A stretch of 58,388 bases of DNA, from the NCBI GenBank assembly GCA_036558645.1, contig DATBFG010000102.1:1-58388 (forward strand). Direction: 5' to 3'. Below the pieces are notes generated by a model. The model worked only from the letters and a program-made list of their open reading frames with translations, had not been told where the DNA came from and made no database searches. Made by a program: the position numbers and the translations under genes. Shown here in pieces: positions 24,240 through 32,910 of this stretch; the first letter of the stretch is position 1, and each line of letters begins with the position of its first letter. The stretch comes from DATBFG01 sp036558645 (GTDB lineage Bacteria; Acidobacteriota; Terriglobia; Terriglobales; Acidobacteriaceae).

Positions 24240-25232
24240 CAGCCCGGTCATCCTCTGGAGCTCTTCCGGATAACGCTCTCCCTGTACCGTGATCTTCGAC
24301 GAGGCACCCTCAATGTCGCGAAGATCGTCTGCCGTCAGTTCAATGTCGGCTGCTCCGATGTTCTCTTCAAGGCGGTGCAGTTTCGTCGTTCCCGGTATTG
24401 GAATAATCCAGGGCTTCTGCCCAAGCAGCCATGCCAGCGCAATCTGAGCAGGAGTCGCTTTCTTGTGCGTTGCAATTTTGCCAAGCAGATCTACTAGTGC
24501 CTGATTGGCTTTCCGTGCCTGCGGAGTAAATCGCGGCAGCGTGTTCCGGAAGTCCGAAATATCGAATGTAGTGTTTTCGTTGATCTTTCCTGTGAGAAAG
24601 CCACGGCCCAAGGGACTGTAGGGGACGAACCCGATCCCGAGTTCTTCGAGTACCGGCATCAACTCTTCCTCAGGTTCACGAAACCACAACGAGTACTCAT
24701 TCTGCACCGCTGCCACGGGTTGGACCGCGTGAGCACGTCGAATCGTCTGGATACCAGCCTCAGACAAGCCGAAGTGTTTCACCTTGCCTTGCTGGATCAG
24801 GTCCTTCACTGCGCCGGCCACGTCCTCGATCGGCACATTGGGGTCAACGCGATGCTGGTAGAACAGGTCGATCCTGTCAGTCTTAAGCCGCTTGAGCGAA
24901 GCATCGGCAACTTCCTTGATGTGTTCAGGCCGGCTATCGACGCCAGTCCACTTCGGTCCGCCTTTCGGATCGAGTTTGAAACCGAACTTGGTCGCGATCG
25001 CAACCTGATCTCGTATCGGAGCAAGACCTTCGCCAACCAATTCTTCGTTCGCGAAGGGACCATAGACCTCGGCAGTGTCGAAAAATGTCACGCCGCGGTC
25101 AACTGCCGTTCGTAAAAGAGAAATCATCTCCTGCTTATCCGAGGCTGGACCATACGCAAAGGTCATGCCCATGCATCCCAATCCAAGAGCCGAAACTACC
25201 AGGTTGCCTTTTCCAAGTTTGCGCTTCTCCAT
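24237..25232 (-). CDS. Aldo/keto reductase
   Basis: NADPH-dependent TIM-barrel oxidoreductase of 331 aa, close to the AKR13-like group of bacterial enzymes. Active-site residues are visible: Asp and Tyr in FFDTAEVYGPFANEE, Lys in IATKFGF and His in FYQHRVD. The NADPH-binding end has WIIPIPGTTKLHRLEENIGA. The start at 25232 has AGGAGG 6 nt upstream. The gene is divergent from the argD-like gene. The substrate cannot be told; such enzymes detoxify aldehydes and ketones. Confidence 0.93.
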   Translation of the reverse strand: MEKRKLGKGNLVVSALGLGCMGMTFAYGPASDKQEMISLLRTAVDRGVTFFDTAEVYGPFANEELVGEGLAPIRDQVAIATKFGFKLDPKGGPKWTGVDSRPEHIKEVADASLKRLKTDRIDLFYQHRVDPNVPIEDVAGAVKDLIQQGKVKHFGLSEAGIQTIRRAHAVQPVAAVQNEYSLWFREPEEELMPVLEELGIGFVPYSPLGRGFLTGKINENTTFDISDFRNTLPRFTPQARKANQALVDLLGKIATHKKATPAQIALAWLLGQKPWIIPIPGTTKLHRLEENIGAADIELTADDLRDIEGASSKITVQGERYPEELQRMTGL

Positions 25233-25344
25233 TGTTCCTCCTATCAAAATTACCTTGCCAATCCAAGTAGACAGTAGTTGCACCCGGATCAGACGTCTAC
25301 GAGCTTCAGAGGTCCGTAACTCCCCTCTTTCACCGTTCGCCGTT

Positions 25345-25350
25345 TAGAAT
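25345..25350 (+). promoter_or_regulatory. Candidate -10 box for the argD-like gene
   Basis: TAGAAT followed by TG, 10 nt before the ATG at 25361. No Shine-Dalgarno lies between, so the leader would be about 4 nt. Confidence 0.4.
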
Positions 25351-25360
25351 TGTTCGCATT

Positions 25361-26572
25361 ATGAGCACCCAGGACATCATCAACCGCGAGAGCTTCTTTC
25401 TTCTGCAAACCTACAACCGCTACCCCGTCGTGATGGAACGCGGCAAGGGTGTCTTTCTTTATGATCTGGACGGCAAGAAGTATCTCGACTTCGTTGCTGG
25501 GCTCGGCGTCAATGCGCTCGGCCATGCGCACCCTCGAATCGTAAAGACAATTCGTGAACAGTCCGCCAAGGTTATTCATCTCTCCAATCTGTACTACAAC
25601 GAATACCAGGGACAACTCGCCGAGAAACTCTGTCTGCTATCCGGATTTCAGCGAGCCTTTTTCTCAAACAGCGGAACCGAAGCGATCGAAGGCTCAATCA
25701 AGCTCGCCCGCCTGGCGGGCCATCGCGTGGGCGGTGACGCTAAAAGCAAGCTGGTCGCCCTGCAAGGCTCCTATCACGGCCGCACCTTCGGCGCCATGTC
25801 GCTCACGGGCCAAGATAAGTACCGCAAAGGTTTCGAGCCCCTGCTCGACGATGTGACATTCGTTCCGCAAAATGATATTGATGCACTTCGCGCCGCGGTG
25901 GACGAAAACACTTGTGCCCTCGTGCTCGAGCCTATCTTTGGCGAGGGTGGAATACACGAGTGCTCCGTCGAATTCCTGCAGCAATGCCGCACCCTTGCCG
26001 ACCAGCATCACGCCGCACTTATCTTTGATGAAATTCAATGCGGTTTGGGGCGCACGGGGAATTTTTTTGCGTTCCAAACTTTCGGAGTCACTCCTGATAT
26101 CGTGGTGGTAGCCAAGCCGATCGCCGCCGGCCTGCCTCTAGGGGCATTCATCGCCAAGGAGGAATTCGCTTCCGCCATCTCACCGGGCCAGCACGGGACT
26201 ACCTTTGGCGGCGGACCTCTGGCCTGCCGCGTTGCGCTCGAGTATTTGGCAATTGTGCAGGAGGAAAAGCTTCTTGAAAATGTGGCTCGTATCGGAGCGT
26301 ACTTACAAGAGCAGTTGAAATCCCTGCTTGAAAAATATGAAGGGCCTACTGAAGTCCGCGGTCGCGGGCTAATCCAGGGACTGCAGCTCAACATCCCGGC
26401 TCGTCCGATTGTTGAAGCTGCCCTCGCCGAGGGCATACTACTAAACAGCACTCAGGACACTGTGATCCGATTTCTACCGCCATTCCTCCTCGAGGAAGGT
26501 CACGTCGACAAGGGCATCAAAGTGTTGAAGAAATTATTGGCCAAGAAGAAGCGTAGCTGGAATATTTTGTGA
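25361..26572 (+). CDS. argD: Acetylornithine/class III aminotransferase
   Basis: PLP-dependent class III aminotransferase of 403 aa, most like acetylornithine aminotransferase (arginine biosynthesis). Family marks: LYDLDGKKYLDFVAGLGVNALGHAHP near the N-terminus in pieces, FFSNSGTEAIEGSIKLA (cofactor phosphate), SYHGRTFGAMSLTG, LIFDEIQCGLGRTG and the Schiff-base lysine in VVAKPIAAGLPLGAF. Length is normal. It is isolated from other arg genes, so ornithine, GABA or succinyl-ornithine specificity cannot be excluded. The mRNA may be almost leaderless. Confidence 0.88.
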   Translation: MSTQDIINRESFFLLQTYNRYPVVMERGKGVFLYDLDGKKYLDFVAGLGVNALGHAHPRIVKTIREQSAKVIHLSNLYYNEYQGQLAEKLCLLSGFQRAFFSNSGTEAIEGSIKLARLAGHRVGGDAKSKLVALQGSYHGRTFGAMSLTGQDKYRKGFEPLLDDVTFVPQNDIDALRAAVDENTCALVLEPIFGEGGIHECSVEFLQQCRTLADQHHAALIFDEIQCGLGRTGNFFAFQTFGVTPDIVVVAKPIAAGLPLGAFIAKEEFASAISPGQHGTTFGGGPLACRVALEYLAIVQEEKLLENVARIGAYLQEQLKSLLEKYEGPTEVRGRGLIQGLQLNIPARPIVEAALAEGILLNSTQDTVIRFLPPFLLEEGHVDKGIKVLKKLLAKKKRSWNIL

Positions 26573-26603
26573 CGGACCGCGGCCTCTTCAGGACCTGCCA
26601 TAT

Positions 26604-26633
26604 TGAAAGAAAAGGGGAGCACGATTGCTCCCC
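26604..26633 (-). terminator. Intrinsic terminator pointing against the flanking genes
   Basis: A perfect 7-bp stem (GGGGAGC at 26614-26620, GCTCCCC at 26627-26633, 6-nt loop). On the minus strand it is followed by TTTTCTTTC, a proper terminator. Both flanking genes are on the plus strand, where no T-tract follows. It could stop antisense transcription entering the argD-like gene. Confidence 0.6.
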
Positions 26634-26680
26634 GAATAGAAGCGACAGATTGGATATCACTTAAATAGAATCTCCCGAGC

Positions 26681-27583
26681 ATGGAAAAGTTGTCTCATCC
26701 CCACCGAAACGGCCTGAATCATCGGACTCATGCATTTGAAGAGAATTGGATGACCCTGGACGGAGCGCGTATGCGCTACCTGCGCAGCGGCAAGGGTAAC
26801 CCGCTGTTGCTGGTTCATGGCCTCCTCGGATACTCATTCTCGTGGCGTTTTGCCATTCCGGCACTGTCGGAACATGCCACTGTCTATGCGGTGGACATGT
26901 TGGGTGTTGGATTTTCTGATCGCCCACCCGGCCTCGATTGTTCTTTGCGTGCCTGCGCCGAGCGTTTGCTCCGCTTCCTCGACAGCGCTGCTATTGTTTC
27001 CACCGATCTGCTCGGGACTTCCCACGGTGGCGCCGTGGCCATGATGGCGGCTGCACTCGCGCCAGAACGCATTCGGCGTCTCATTCTCGTCGCCCCTGTG
27101 AATCCGTGGTCAGCCCACGGAAAATTCATGGCTGAACTTCTGAGCAGGCCGCCCTGCTCCATATTGCTGCCTCAGATGGCTCCATTCATTAAGGTGATTC
27201 ATAACGAACTCTTGCGCCGCTTGTTTGGAGACCCTAGCCGCATTCGGCCTGGTACGCTCGAAGGTTATACCGCCCCCTTTGAACAAGGAGGAGCGGTTGA
27301 GCATGGTCTCGAGATCCTGCGCTCATGGAATCGCGATCTCCAGGAACTGGAGCAATTGCTGCCTAACATCGCTCATGTCCCCGCGTTGTTGGTGTGGGGA
27401 ACGAGGGATGTCGCTGTCGATCCAGCCTCTGCCACTCGTCTGGCGCAAGCGTTCGACAATTGCCGAACCGTGATGCTTGAAGGCGTCGGGCATCTTCCTT
27501 ATGAAGAAGCGCCGGAAGAGTTCAATAACGTTGTCGGAAAGTACCTCGAGAGAGAGTCGCCGCTTCAGCAGAATCACCCATAG
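26681..27583 (+). CDS. Alpha/beta-hydrolase
   Basis: Cytosolic alpha/beta-hydrolase of 300 aa with no signal peptide. The oxyanion motif LLVHGLLGYSFSW, the nucleophile elbow GTSHGG (Ser), the Asp in LLVWGTRDVAVDP and the His in VGHLPYEEAPEEF make a complete triad. A helical cap lies between about 150 and 210. It looks like an epoxide-hydrolase or MhpC-type enzyme, but the substrate is unknown. It is followed after 56 nt by a DedA gene on the same strand. Confidence 0.9.
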   Translation: MEKLSHPHRNGLNHRTHAFEENWMTLDGARMRYLRSGKGNPLLLVHGLLGYSFSWRFAIPALSEHATVYAVDMLGVGFSDRPPGLDCSLRACAERLLRFLDSAAIVSTDLLGTSHGGAVAMMAAALAPERIRRLILVAPVNPWSAHGKFMAELLSRPPCSILLPQMAPFIKVIHNELLRRLFGDPSRIRPGTLEGYTAPFEQGGAVEHGLEILRSWNRDLQELEQLLPNIAHVPALLVWGTRDVAVDPASATRLAQAFDNCRTVMLEGVGHLPYEEAPEEFNNVVGKYLERESPLQQNHP

Positions 27584-27639
27584 CAAGAGCCCTCCCCTCA
27601 TTCAGACGCAGGGTTCTGTTAACCTTCCCCCAAGCCACC

Positions 27640-28251
27640 ATGGGACACCACGTAGTCGAACTGATACGGCAATACCTGGCGGAACACGGATATTGGACCG
27701 TTGCGGTGGCGCTTCTGCTTGAGAATGCCGGATTACCGGTCCCCGGTGAGACCATCCTTCTGACAGCCAGCTTCCTGGCCTTCTCCGAACACAGGCTTCA
27801 CCTGCCCTCCATTATTGCTATCGGCGTCCTGGCCGCCACCATCGGAGACAATCTTGGCTTTCTCATCGGGCACTACGGCGGTCGGCCGCTTCTCGCTCGC
27901 TATGGCAAGTATCTGTTAATCCGTCCTCAAACCATCAACCGTGGCGAGCAGATGTTCAAACGCTTCGGATCAGGCCTCGTCCTGGTGGCGAGGTTCATCG
28001 CCGGACTACGGGTAGTTGCCGGCCCTCTGGCAGGTATTCTTCGCATGGACTGGCGCAAATTCGCACTCTTCAATTTTCTCGGGGCGCTTCTGTGGGTAAC
28101 CACTATCTCGGTAGCTGGCTATCTCTTCGGACGTCATTGGAGCCGGCTGGCTGAGATCATGAAGAACGTGAACATCGTAATTTTTGTCGCTACCATTGTC
28201 ATCATCGCCATCATTTGGTGGCACCGTCGCAAAGAAAGAGCGTCCGGGTAA
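27640..28251 (+). CDS. DedA-family membrane protein
   Basis: VTT-domain inner-membrane protein of 203 aa, the second DedA in the window. It has the re-entrant helix ENAGLPVPGETILLTASFLA, the Gly-rich block IGDNLGFLIGHYGG and the FIAGLRVVAGPLAGI segment with the conserved Arg (RFIAGLR), then two C-terminal helices and a basic tail. That Arg motif is the mark of canonical DedA proteins. Likely role: lipid scrambling or undecaprenyl phosphate recycling. It is more canonical than the copy at 9695. Confidence 0.92.
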   Translation: MGHHVVELIRQYLAEHGYWTVAVALLLENAGLPVPGETILLTASFLAFSEHRLHLPSIIAIGVLAATIGDNLGFLIGHYGGRPLLARYGKYLLIRPQTINRGEQMFKRFGSGLVLVARFIAGLRVVAGPLAGILRMDWRKFALFNFLGALLWVTTISVAGYLFGRHWSRLAEIMKNVNIVIFVATIVIIAIIWWHRRKERASG

Positions 28252-28335
28252 AGACCTCTGAGGAAGCAATCTTTCGTCACATTCGGTCCGATTGAACCGG
28301 TCACGCCGGGATGCTACCCTCGAAGGCAAATCACC

Positions 28336-29778
28336 GTGTCACGAAACAAGTCCAGCTATCCGCTTCCCATGCCAGGCGAGCCATCGCGGTTCCGTCTAGA
28401 ACTTCCCGAAGTTTGGGTCCGTTTTCTCTTGGCGATCGGCGGGCTGATACTCGCCTTCGGGGCTGCGCTTTTTTCGACCGTTTCGCGAGAATCGGGAAAT
28501 CTTTGGGCCACTCTGATCCTTGCGTCCGCCGCCCTGTTGCTGGCCGCCATTGTGGGAATCACGACGGTTCCTTATCTGGCTCGGCGCGTGGAAGCAGCAA
28601 GGCTTCGCGACGCTTTCGACTACGATGTCACGCGTGTGGGCATTGCGTATATGGTCGTGGTCCTGCTGATAGGGATCGCGGCTCTGAACACCGGCAATAA
28701 TTTGCTCTATATCATCGTGGCAGCGCTCATTGCCTCGATCGCAGTCTCGATTTTTGCTGCCGCCATGGTATTGCGTGACCTCGAACTCGATGTACGCCTG
28801 CCGGAACACATCTTCGCCAATCAGACGATGGTGGGGAGAATTGTCGTCAAGAATACCAGGAGAAGAATTCCCGCCTTCTCCATCAATGTGATGGCTTACA
28901 AGCAGCGGAAGGTCTCCAAACACTGGCGTCTGCTACCTGCTACTTTTGGATTTCCTCCGCGAAGATCTCCTGACAAGCAGTGGCTGCGCCTGCCTGACCG
29001 GCGCTTACAACGTGTAGCGGATGCTCCCGCTGCCACCTGCATCTTTCAGGGATCGGCATATTTTCCTTACATAGCGGCACGACACGAAGCCACTGCAGAC
29101 CTGGAACTCGCCTTCGCTAAGCGCGGGCGCTATCAACAGGATAGTTTCGCGCTGGCTACTCGATTCCCATTTGCGTTTCTCACCAAAACCCGCCGCATTC
29201 CGCTCTCGCGCGAAGTTATCGTCTACCCTCCGGTCGAACCCGCCGACGAGTTGCTTGAGATTCTCCCCATGATCACCGGCGAGTTCGAGACCTTCGTTCG
29301 CGGCCGTGGTCATGACCTATACCGCATTCGCGAGTACATGCCGGAAGACTCGGCGCGGCACGTGGACTGGAAAGCAACCGCGAAATCCGGAGCACTTAAG
29401 GTTCGCGAATATAGCCGCGAAGACGAACGCAAGGTACGCGTCGTATTTGACAATCCCAGCCGCGACTCAGTGTCCGCGCAAACGTACGAAAAAGGAGTGG
29501 CCACTGCGGCCTCGCTTGCATGGCATTTTGTCCGTCAGAACACGGATGTTTCCTTCGCTGCCAAGAGCCACAACGGCGATCTGGATGTCTATTCCTTCCT
29601 ACGCTACCTTGCGCTGGTTGAGCCAAGCAAAGCTCCATCGATGCTGGAAGAGTTCGCGATGACAGATCGCTACAACATCATTGTCACGGCACGTTCCCGT
29701 GGCAGCATCGCCACAGTGCTCTGGGCTTGTTCGTATTTCATTTTCATCCCGGAACAAGATCAGGCAGCGAAATCCTAA
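28336..29778 (+). CDS. DUF58 protein with two N-terminal membrane segments
   Basis: A 480-aa membrane-anchored DUF58 protein. Two helix pairs (about 27-75 and 105-150) precede a soluble part. The DUF58 signature is DLYRIREYMPEDSARHVDWK followed by ATAKSGALKVREY, and a vWA-like fold follows. In other bacteria DUF58 genes sit with a MoxR AAA ATPase and vWA proteins and are thought to help assemble periplasmic complexes; no moxR is present here, which is odd. It starts at a GTG. The DedA gene lies 84 nt upstream. Confidence 0.88.
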   Translation: MSRNKSSYPLPMPGEPSRFRLELPEVWVRFLLAIGGLILAFGAALFSTVSRESGNLWATLILASAALLLAAIVGITTVPYLARRVEAARLRDAFDYDVTRVGIAYMVVVLLIGIAALNTGNNLLYIIVAALIASIAVSIFAAAMVLRDLELDVRLPEHIFANQTMVGRIVVKNTRRRIPAFSINVMAYKQRKVSKHWRLLPATFGFPPRRSPDKQWLRLPDRRLQRVADAPAATCIFQGSAYFPYIAARHEATADLELAFAKRGRYQQDSFALATRFPFAFLTKTRRIPLSREVIVYPPVEPADELLEILPMITGEFETFVRGRGHDLYRIREYMPEDSARHVDWKATAKSGALKVREYSREDERKVRVVFDNPSRDSVSAQTYEKGVATAASLAWHFVRQNTDVSFAAKSHNGDLDVYSFLRYLALVEPSKAPSMLEEFAMTDRYNIIVTARSRGSIATVLWACSYFIFIPEQDQAAKS

Positions 29779-29810
29779 GCAGCCCTCGTTCCACCCCTCG
29801 CATCACACTC

Positions 29811-29816
29811 TATAAT
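29811..29816 (+). promoter_or_regulatory. -10 box upstream of the glycine-zipper gene
   Basis: Perfect TATAAT, 38 nt before the ATG at 29855. The hexamer 17 nt upstream (GTTCCA) is a poor -35. Confidence 0.45.
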
Positions 29817-29854
29817 TGCCACTTCGTCGATCATTCTGCCCGAGACGAGATCGC

Positions 29855-30880
29855 ATGAGGCTTAACCGCTATCTAAGCACACTCGCATGTGTAGTATTGA
29901 CCGCTCTCCTGGTAGTCCAGATTGAGGCTGAACAGCCGCCCGAAATTCCCGCTGGCATCACGGTAAGCGTACGCATGATCGACCGACTGAACAGCGAAGA
30001 AGCGCAGGTTGGAGATACCTTCTCCGCCACCCTCGAGCTGCCAATCATCGCTAACGGTAAGGAGATCTATCCGAAAGGCGCGAACGTGAGCGGGCGCATC
30101 ATTGATGTACACAAGTCCGGACGTTTGACTGATCCGGGTGAACTCGATCTCGTCCTCACCACAATCAGCACTGGACGTTCCGCTGTATCAATCGCAGTTC
30201 AGTCCTTGGTCATCAAAGGCGAGTCTCACACCAAAAGCAATGCCGGAAAGATCGGTGCCGGCGCTGCGATAGGCGCGATCATCGGAGGCATTGCCGGAGG
30301 TGGAAAAGGCGCGGCTATTGGCGCTGGTGCCGGAGGAGCGGCTGGTACGGGAGCCGCGGCAGCGACTGGCAAGAAACCAGCAATGGTGGATTCTGAAGCG
30401 ATCCTGAATTTCACGACGACGTCTGCAAATGTGCCCCTGCCGCCAGAGACACAACCGGCGGAAGCTCCAGCACCGGATCAAACGAGTCCTGATCAGGCGC
30501 CGACCACCACTCCTCCAGCCGATAGTGAGCCGCCACCTTCATCGCCCGACAGCTCTTCAACACCCGACAACAACGCGACCCTGTTCAGCATGCGTGACCG
30601 GCGCGTGATTCGCGAGTGCGTGAAGGTGCATGAAGGCGACTTTCCTCCAAGCGTTATTGGCAAATCGAATAATTCTCAGGATTTCGATGCTCAACTGCGT
30701 CCGGGCGCAATCCTGTCCTCCAACTTACAGGAACGGGTTCGGTCCCTGCCGTTGGATTGCGAGGAGCAACTACCAAAGCTGCCTCCCGACCAGGAACGGG
30801 TTCTTTTTAACGGATGCGCCTTGCTGGTTGACAGCTCCTATCAGATCCTGGACGTGTTCGCTCTAGATAATAATCAGTAA
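29855..30880 (+). CDS. Exported glycine-zipper protein with beta-rich N-terminal domain
   Basis: An exported protein of 341 aa; no named family. A signal peptide (LACVVLTALLVVQIEA) is followed by a beta domain (about 27-125: IPAGITVSVRMIDRL, GDTFSATLELPI, YPKGANVSGRI). A glycine zipper comes next (about 130-175, GAGAAIGAIIGGIAGGG and further GxxxG). A Pro/Ser/Thr-rich linker (about 195-240) leads to a C-terminal domain with three Cys. The beta domain resembles by eye the N-terminal part of the protein at 48241. The zipper suggests membrane insertion or an outer-membrane anchor. The ATG at 29855 places the signal peptide first; the frame is open to 29816. Confidence 0.82.
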   Translation: MRLNRYLSTLACVVLTALLVVQIEAEQPPEIPAGITVSVRMIDRLNSEEAQVGDTFSATLELPIIANGKEIYPKGANVSGRIIDVHKSGRLTDPGELDLVLTTISTGRSAVSIAVQSLVIKGESHTKSNAGKIGAGAAIGAIIGGIAGGGKGAAIGAGAGGAAGTGAAAATGKKPAMVDSEAILNFTTTSANVPLPPETQPAEAPAPDQTSPDQAPTTTPPADSEPPPSSPDSSSTPDNNATLFSMRDRRVIRECVKVHEGDFPPSVIGKSNNSQDFDAQLRPGAILSSNLQERVRSLPLDCEEQLPKLPPDQERVLFNGCALLVDSSYQILDVFALDNNQ

Positions 30881-30907
30881 ACAGTCTTGTCGCCTCAGCG
30901 ACCTGAT

Positions 30908-30919
30908 TTTGGGCCCAAA
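30908..30919. repeat. 12-bp perfect palindrome
   Basis: TTTGGGCCCAAA between the glycine-zipper gene and the CBS gene. A GTCGC/GCGAC stem (30889-30902) just before it may end the upstream transcript. The palindrome could be a dimer-binding operator for the CBS gene. Confidence 0.35.
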
Positions 30920-30999
30920 GGCGCATTTCTTTCTTCTCCTCAGTTACCTTTCCGTCATATACTCGCGCAGATGTTCGCCCTTTCGAGGTTGGGGTGCGC

Positions 31000-31016
31000 C
31001 CGGGAAAACCCGGAGG
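31000..31016 (+). promoter_or_regulatory. Hairpin overlapping the CBS-gene ribosome-binding site
   Basis: CCGGG-AAAA-CCCGG (31000-31013) is a 5-bp GC stem whose 3' arm contains the first two bases of the GGAGG Shine-Dalgarno (31012-31016). It could mask initiation. Confidence 0.35.
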
Positions 31017-31022
31017 TAGCAA

Positions 31023-31454
31023 ATGCGAATTCACGATTTAATCCAAAATCAGGAGACCTACTGCGCAGAGGCCGGCCAATTTGTGCTCGAGGTCGCCAAG
31101 GCCATGGTAGAACGCAACATCGGCGCAGTTCCTGTGCTTCGCGATGGCGCACTCGTCGGTATCTTCTCGGAGCGCGACCTCATGCGCCGTGTGGTCGTCG
31201 AAGGCTGTCCCGCCCATAACACCCGGGTTGAGGACGTCATGACCATGGAACCGCTGACCGTCACGCCGGAAGAGACTCTGGAAGCATGCATGCAGCTCAT
31301 GAGCCAACACGGATTCCGCCATCTTCCGGTCTGCCAGGGAACAAAGGTTGTGGGAGTGATCTCACTTCGAGACCTGATGCTGCACGATTTAAGCGAGAAA
31401 AACGATGAGGTTCGCATGATGCGAGCCTATATTCAGGCTGGGCCGGAGGTCTGA
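31023..31454 (+). CDS. CBS-pair domain protein
   Basis: A 143-aa protein that consists of one CBS pair (Bateman module), two CBS motifs of about 60 residues. The first shows NIGAVPVLRDGALVGIFSERDLMR and the second HGFRHLPVCQGTKVVGVISLRDL, each ending in the S-x-R-D nucleotide-contact motif. Such proteins bind adenosyl compounds and act as energy sensors; no partner enzyme is fused or adjacent. Translation starts at the ATG after GGAGG, part of which lies in a small GC hairpin. Confidence 0.93.
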   Translation: MRIHDLIQNQETYCAEAGQFVLEVAKAMVERNIGAVPVLRDGALVGIFSERDLMRRVVVEGCPAHNTRVEDVMTMEPLTVTPEETLEACMQLMSQHGFRHLPVCQGTKVVGVISLRDLMLHDLSEKNDEVRMMRAYIQAGPEV

Positions 31455-31557
31455 AACGTCCGGCTCGCACGTTAGAGATACGCGTTAGTAACCTTCCGGA
31501 CCAAACCGGACTTAGAGCGAAAACTGACGAAAATAAAATAACTCGCTATCGTTTCAG

Positions 31558-31583
31558 TTACTTACAAAAAGCAAGCAAGTAAT
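31558..31583. repeat. Hairpin in the CBS-to-membrane-gene spacer
   Basis: TTACTT pairs with AAGTAA across an A-rich loop inside a 216-nt spacer that contains no gene. A TCCGG/CCGGA stem lies further left (about 31498-31513). Confidence 0.3.
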
Positions 31584-31608
31584 CGTTACCACTAGTTACC
31601 TTGGTTCA

Positions 31609-31647
31609 TTGACCCCTGGTGAAAACCTGTTAAGGTTGCCATCAGGG
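31609..31647 (+). promoter_or_regulatory. Promoter-like boxes overlapped by a 34-nt dyad
   Basis: TTGACC (31609-31614), 16-nt spacer, TAAGGT (31631-31636). A dyad spans 31614-31647: CCCTGGTG pairs with CATCAGGG (one G-U) and AACCT with AGGTT around GTTA. The dyad covers the spacer and -10, as expected of an operator; a hairpin in RNA is the alternative. Confidence 0.4.
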
Positions 31648-31670
31648 ATCACCGGAATAGGTGTACTCTC

Positions 31671-32621
31671 TTGGGCCCCGAAGGTCTGGAGAGTTTGGAC
31701 GCGAAACGAATGAGTGTTCAGGGACATCTTGCGGGGGTCGCTTTCTGGATCGTCGAGCCCCTCCTCTTGTTGGCGGTTGCGATTGCCCTTTCATGGCGCA
31801 AGCTATACCGCACTTTCCCGGTCTTCAGCATCTATATCGGCTTTCAAATCTTCACTTTCGCAGTCCTGTTTCCAGTCCAGAACCTGCGTCCCTATTCCGA
31901 CTATTTCTATACCTACTGGGCTTTCCAAGCAGTCAGTCTGGCCATTGGCTTTAAGGTCATCCATGAGATCTTTCTTGACGTTTTTCGGCCATATCACACC
32001 TTGAAAGACCTCGGTTCTGTGCTGTTCAAGTGGGCTGCGCTGGTAATGCTCCTTGTCGCAATTGTGGTGGCCGCCAGCAATTCCGCTGGGGAGCAGGAAC
32101 CCGTGGTTGCAGCTGTCTCGATCGTGACTCGCTGCGTTCGCGTGATTCAGTGTGGCCTCATATTGTTCTTGCTCGCCTTTGCGAAGTATCTAGGTGTCTC
32201 CCGCAAGCAACATAGCTTCGGCATTGCCCTTGGCTTTGGCGGCTTCGCCAGCCTGGAACTGATGATGGTAGCCCTCAGCAACAGCAGCCATATTTCGCAG
32301 CCAATGATCACTTTGATCAATTCGCTCGGCTATGATCTTGCTGTGGTCGTGTGGTTGGTTTATACGCTCATGAAGAGCCCTGCCCGCGATGTTTCCGCCA
32401 ACTTGCAGGTCTCGCAACGATGGGAGGAGAGCCTTATCGATATCCAACATCCGGTGCCCGGCGACTCTCTGATTCCTATGTTCGAAAGTATGGTTGATCG
32501 CGCTTTCTCCCGTACGGGCGCGGACCCCGGCCATGAAGTCTCAGAACGCTTCCGCAGGTCAGACTCGTCCAACGACGATTTACAAGAGTCCTTCATCTCC
32601 CATCAACTCACCAAGCCTTAA
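31671..32621 (+). CDS. Multi-pass membrane protein of unknown function
   Basis: A 316-aa membrane protein with about seven helices and a polar, probably cytoplasmic, tail of some 80 residues. I do not recognise the family. Seen: WIVEPLLLLAVAIALSWRKLYRTFPVFSIYI then VLFPVQNLRPYSDYFYTYWAFQ, a pattern met in many acidobacterial membrane proteins. The TTG at 31671 has AGGTG 7 nt upstream; the ATG at 31710 would cut 13 residues and also works. A promoter-like element and a large dyad precede it. No catalytic motif is visible. Confidence 0.8.
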   Translation: MGPEGLESLDAKRMSVQGHLAGVAFWIVEPLLLLAVAIALSWRKLYRTFPVFSIYIGFQIFTFAVLFPVQNLRPYSDYFYTYWAFQAVSLAIGFKVIHEIFLDVFRPYHTLKDLGSVLFKWAALVMLLVAIVVAASNSAGEQEPVVAAVSIVTRCVRVIQCGLILFLLAFAKYLGVSRKQHSFGIALGFGGFASLELMMVALSNSSHISQPMITLINSLGYDLAVVVWLVYTLMKSPARDVSANLQVSQRWEESLIDIQHPVPGDSLIPMFESMVDRAFSRTGADPGHEVSERFRRSDSSNDDLQESFISHQLTKP

Positions 32622-32848
32622 GCGTTCGCAATTCAGTGTGGTTTTGGTTCAACAACAGTTTTGTTCGGATTTCGTAACAAGATTCTCAACTTGACATTGG
32701 TTTCGCGAACAATCTTCGAACACACTGATGAAGTCCATGTTACTGAAAACTAAAAAGAAACAAGTGTTTCACCTGCCTCTCGTTCCCAGTCTGAATTTCT
32801 GCTACTGCTGGAACGTATAAAAAACAGTGCATTTTTCAACTTCATCGG

Positions 32849-32854
32849 TATAAT
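32849..32854 (+). promoter_or_regulatory. -10 box of the secreted-peptide gene
   Basis: Perfect TATAAT 56 nt before the ATG at 32911. The -35 region is weak (AGTGCA). A TTGACA at 32691-32696 lies too far upstream to pair with it. Confidence 0.5.
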
Positions 32855-32910
32855 GCCGAGCCGTGAGGGTTTCCGCTCCCAGGGGACCCGCACGCAAGGA
32901 GAAACAACCG

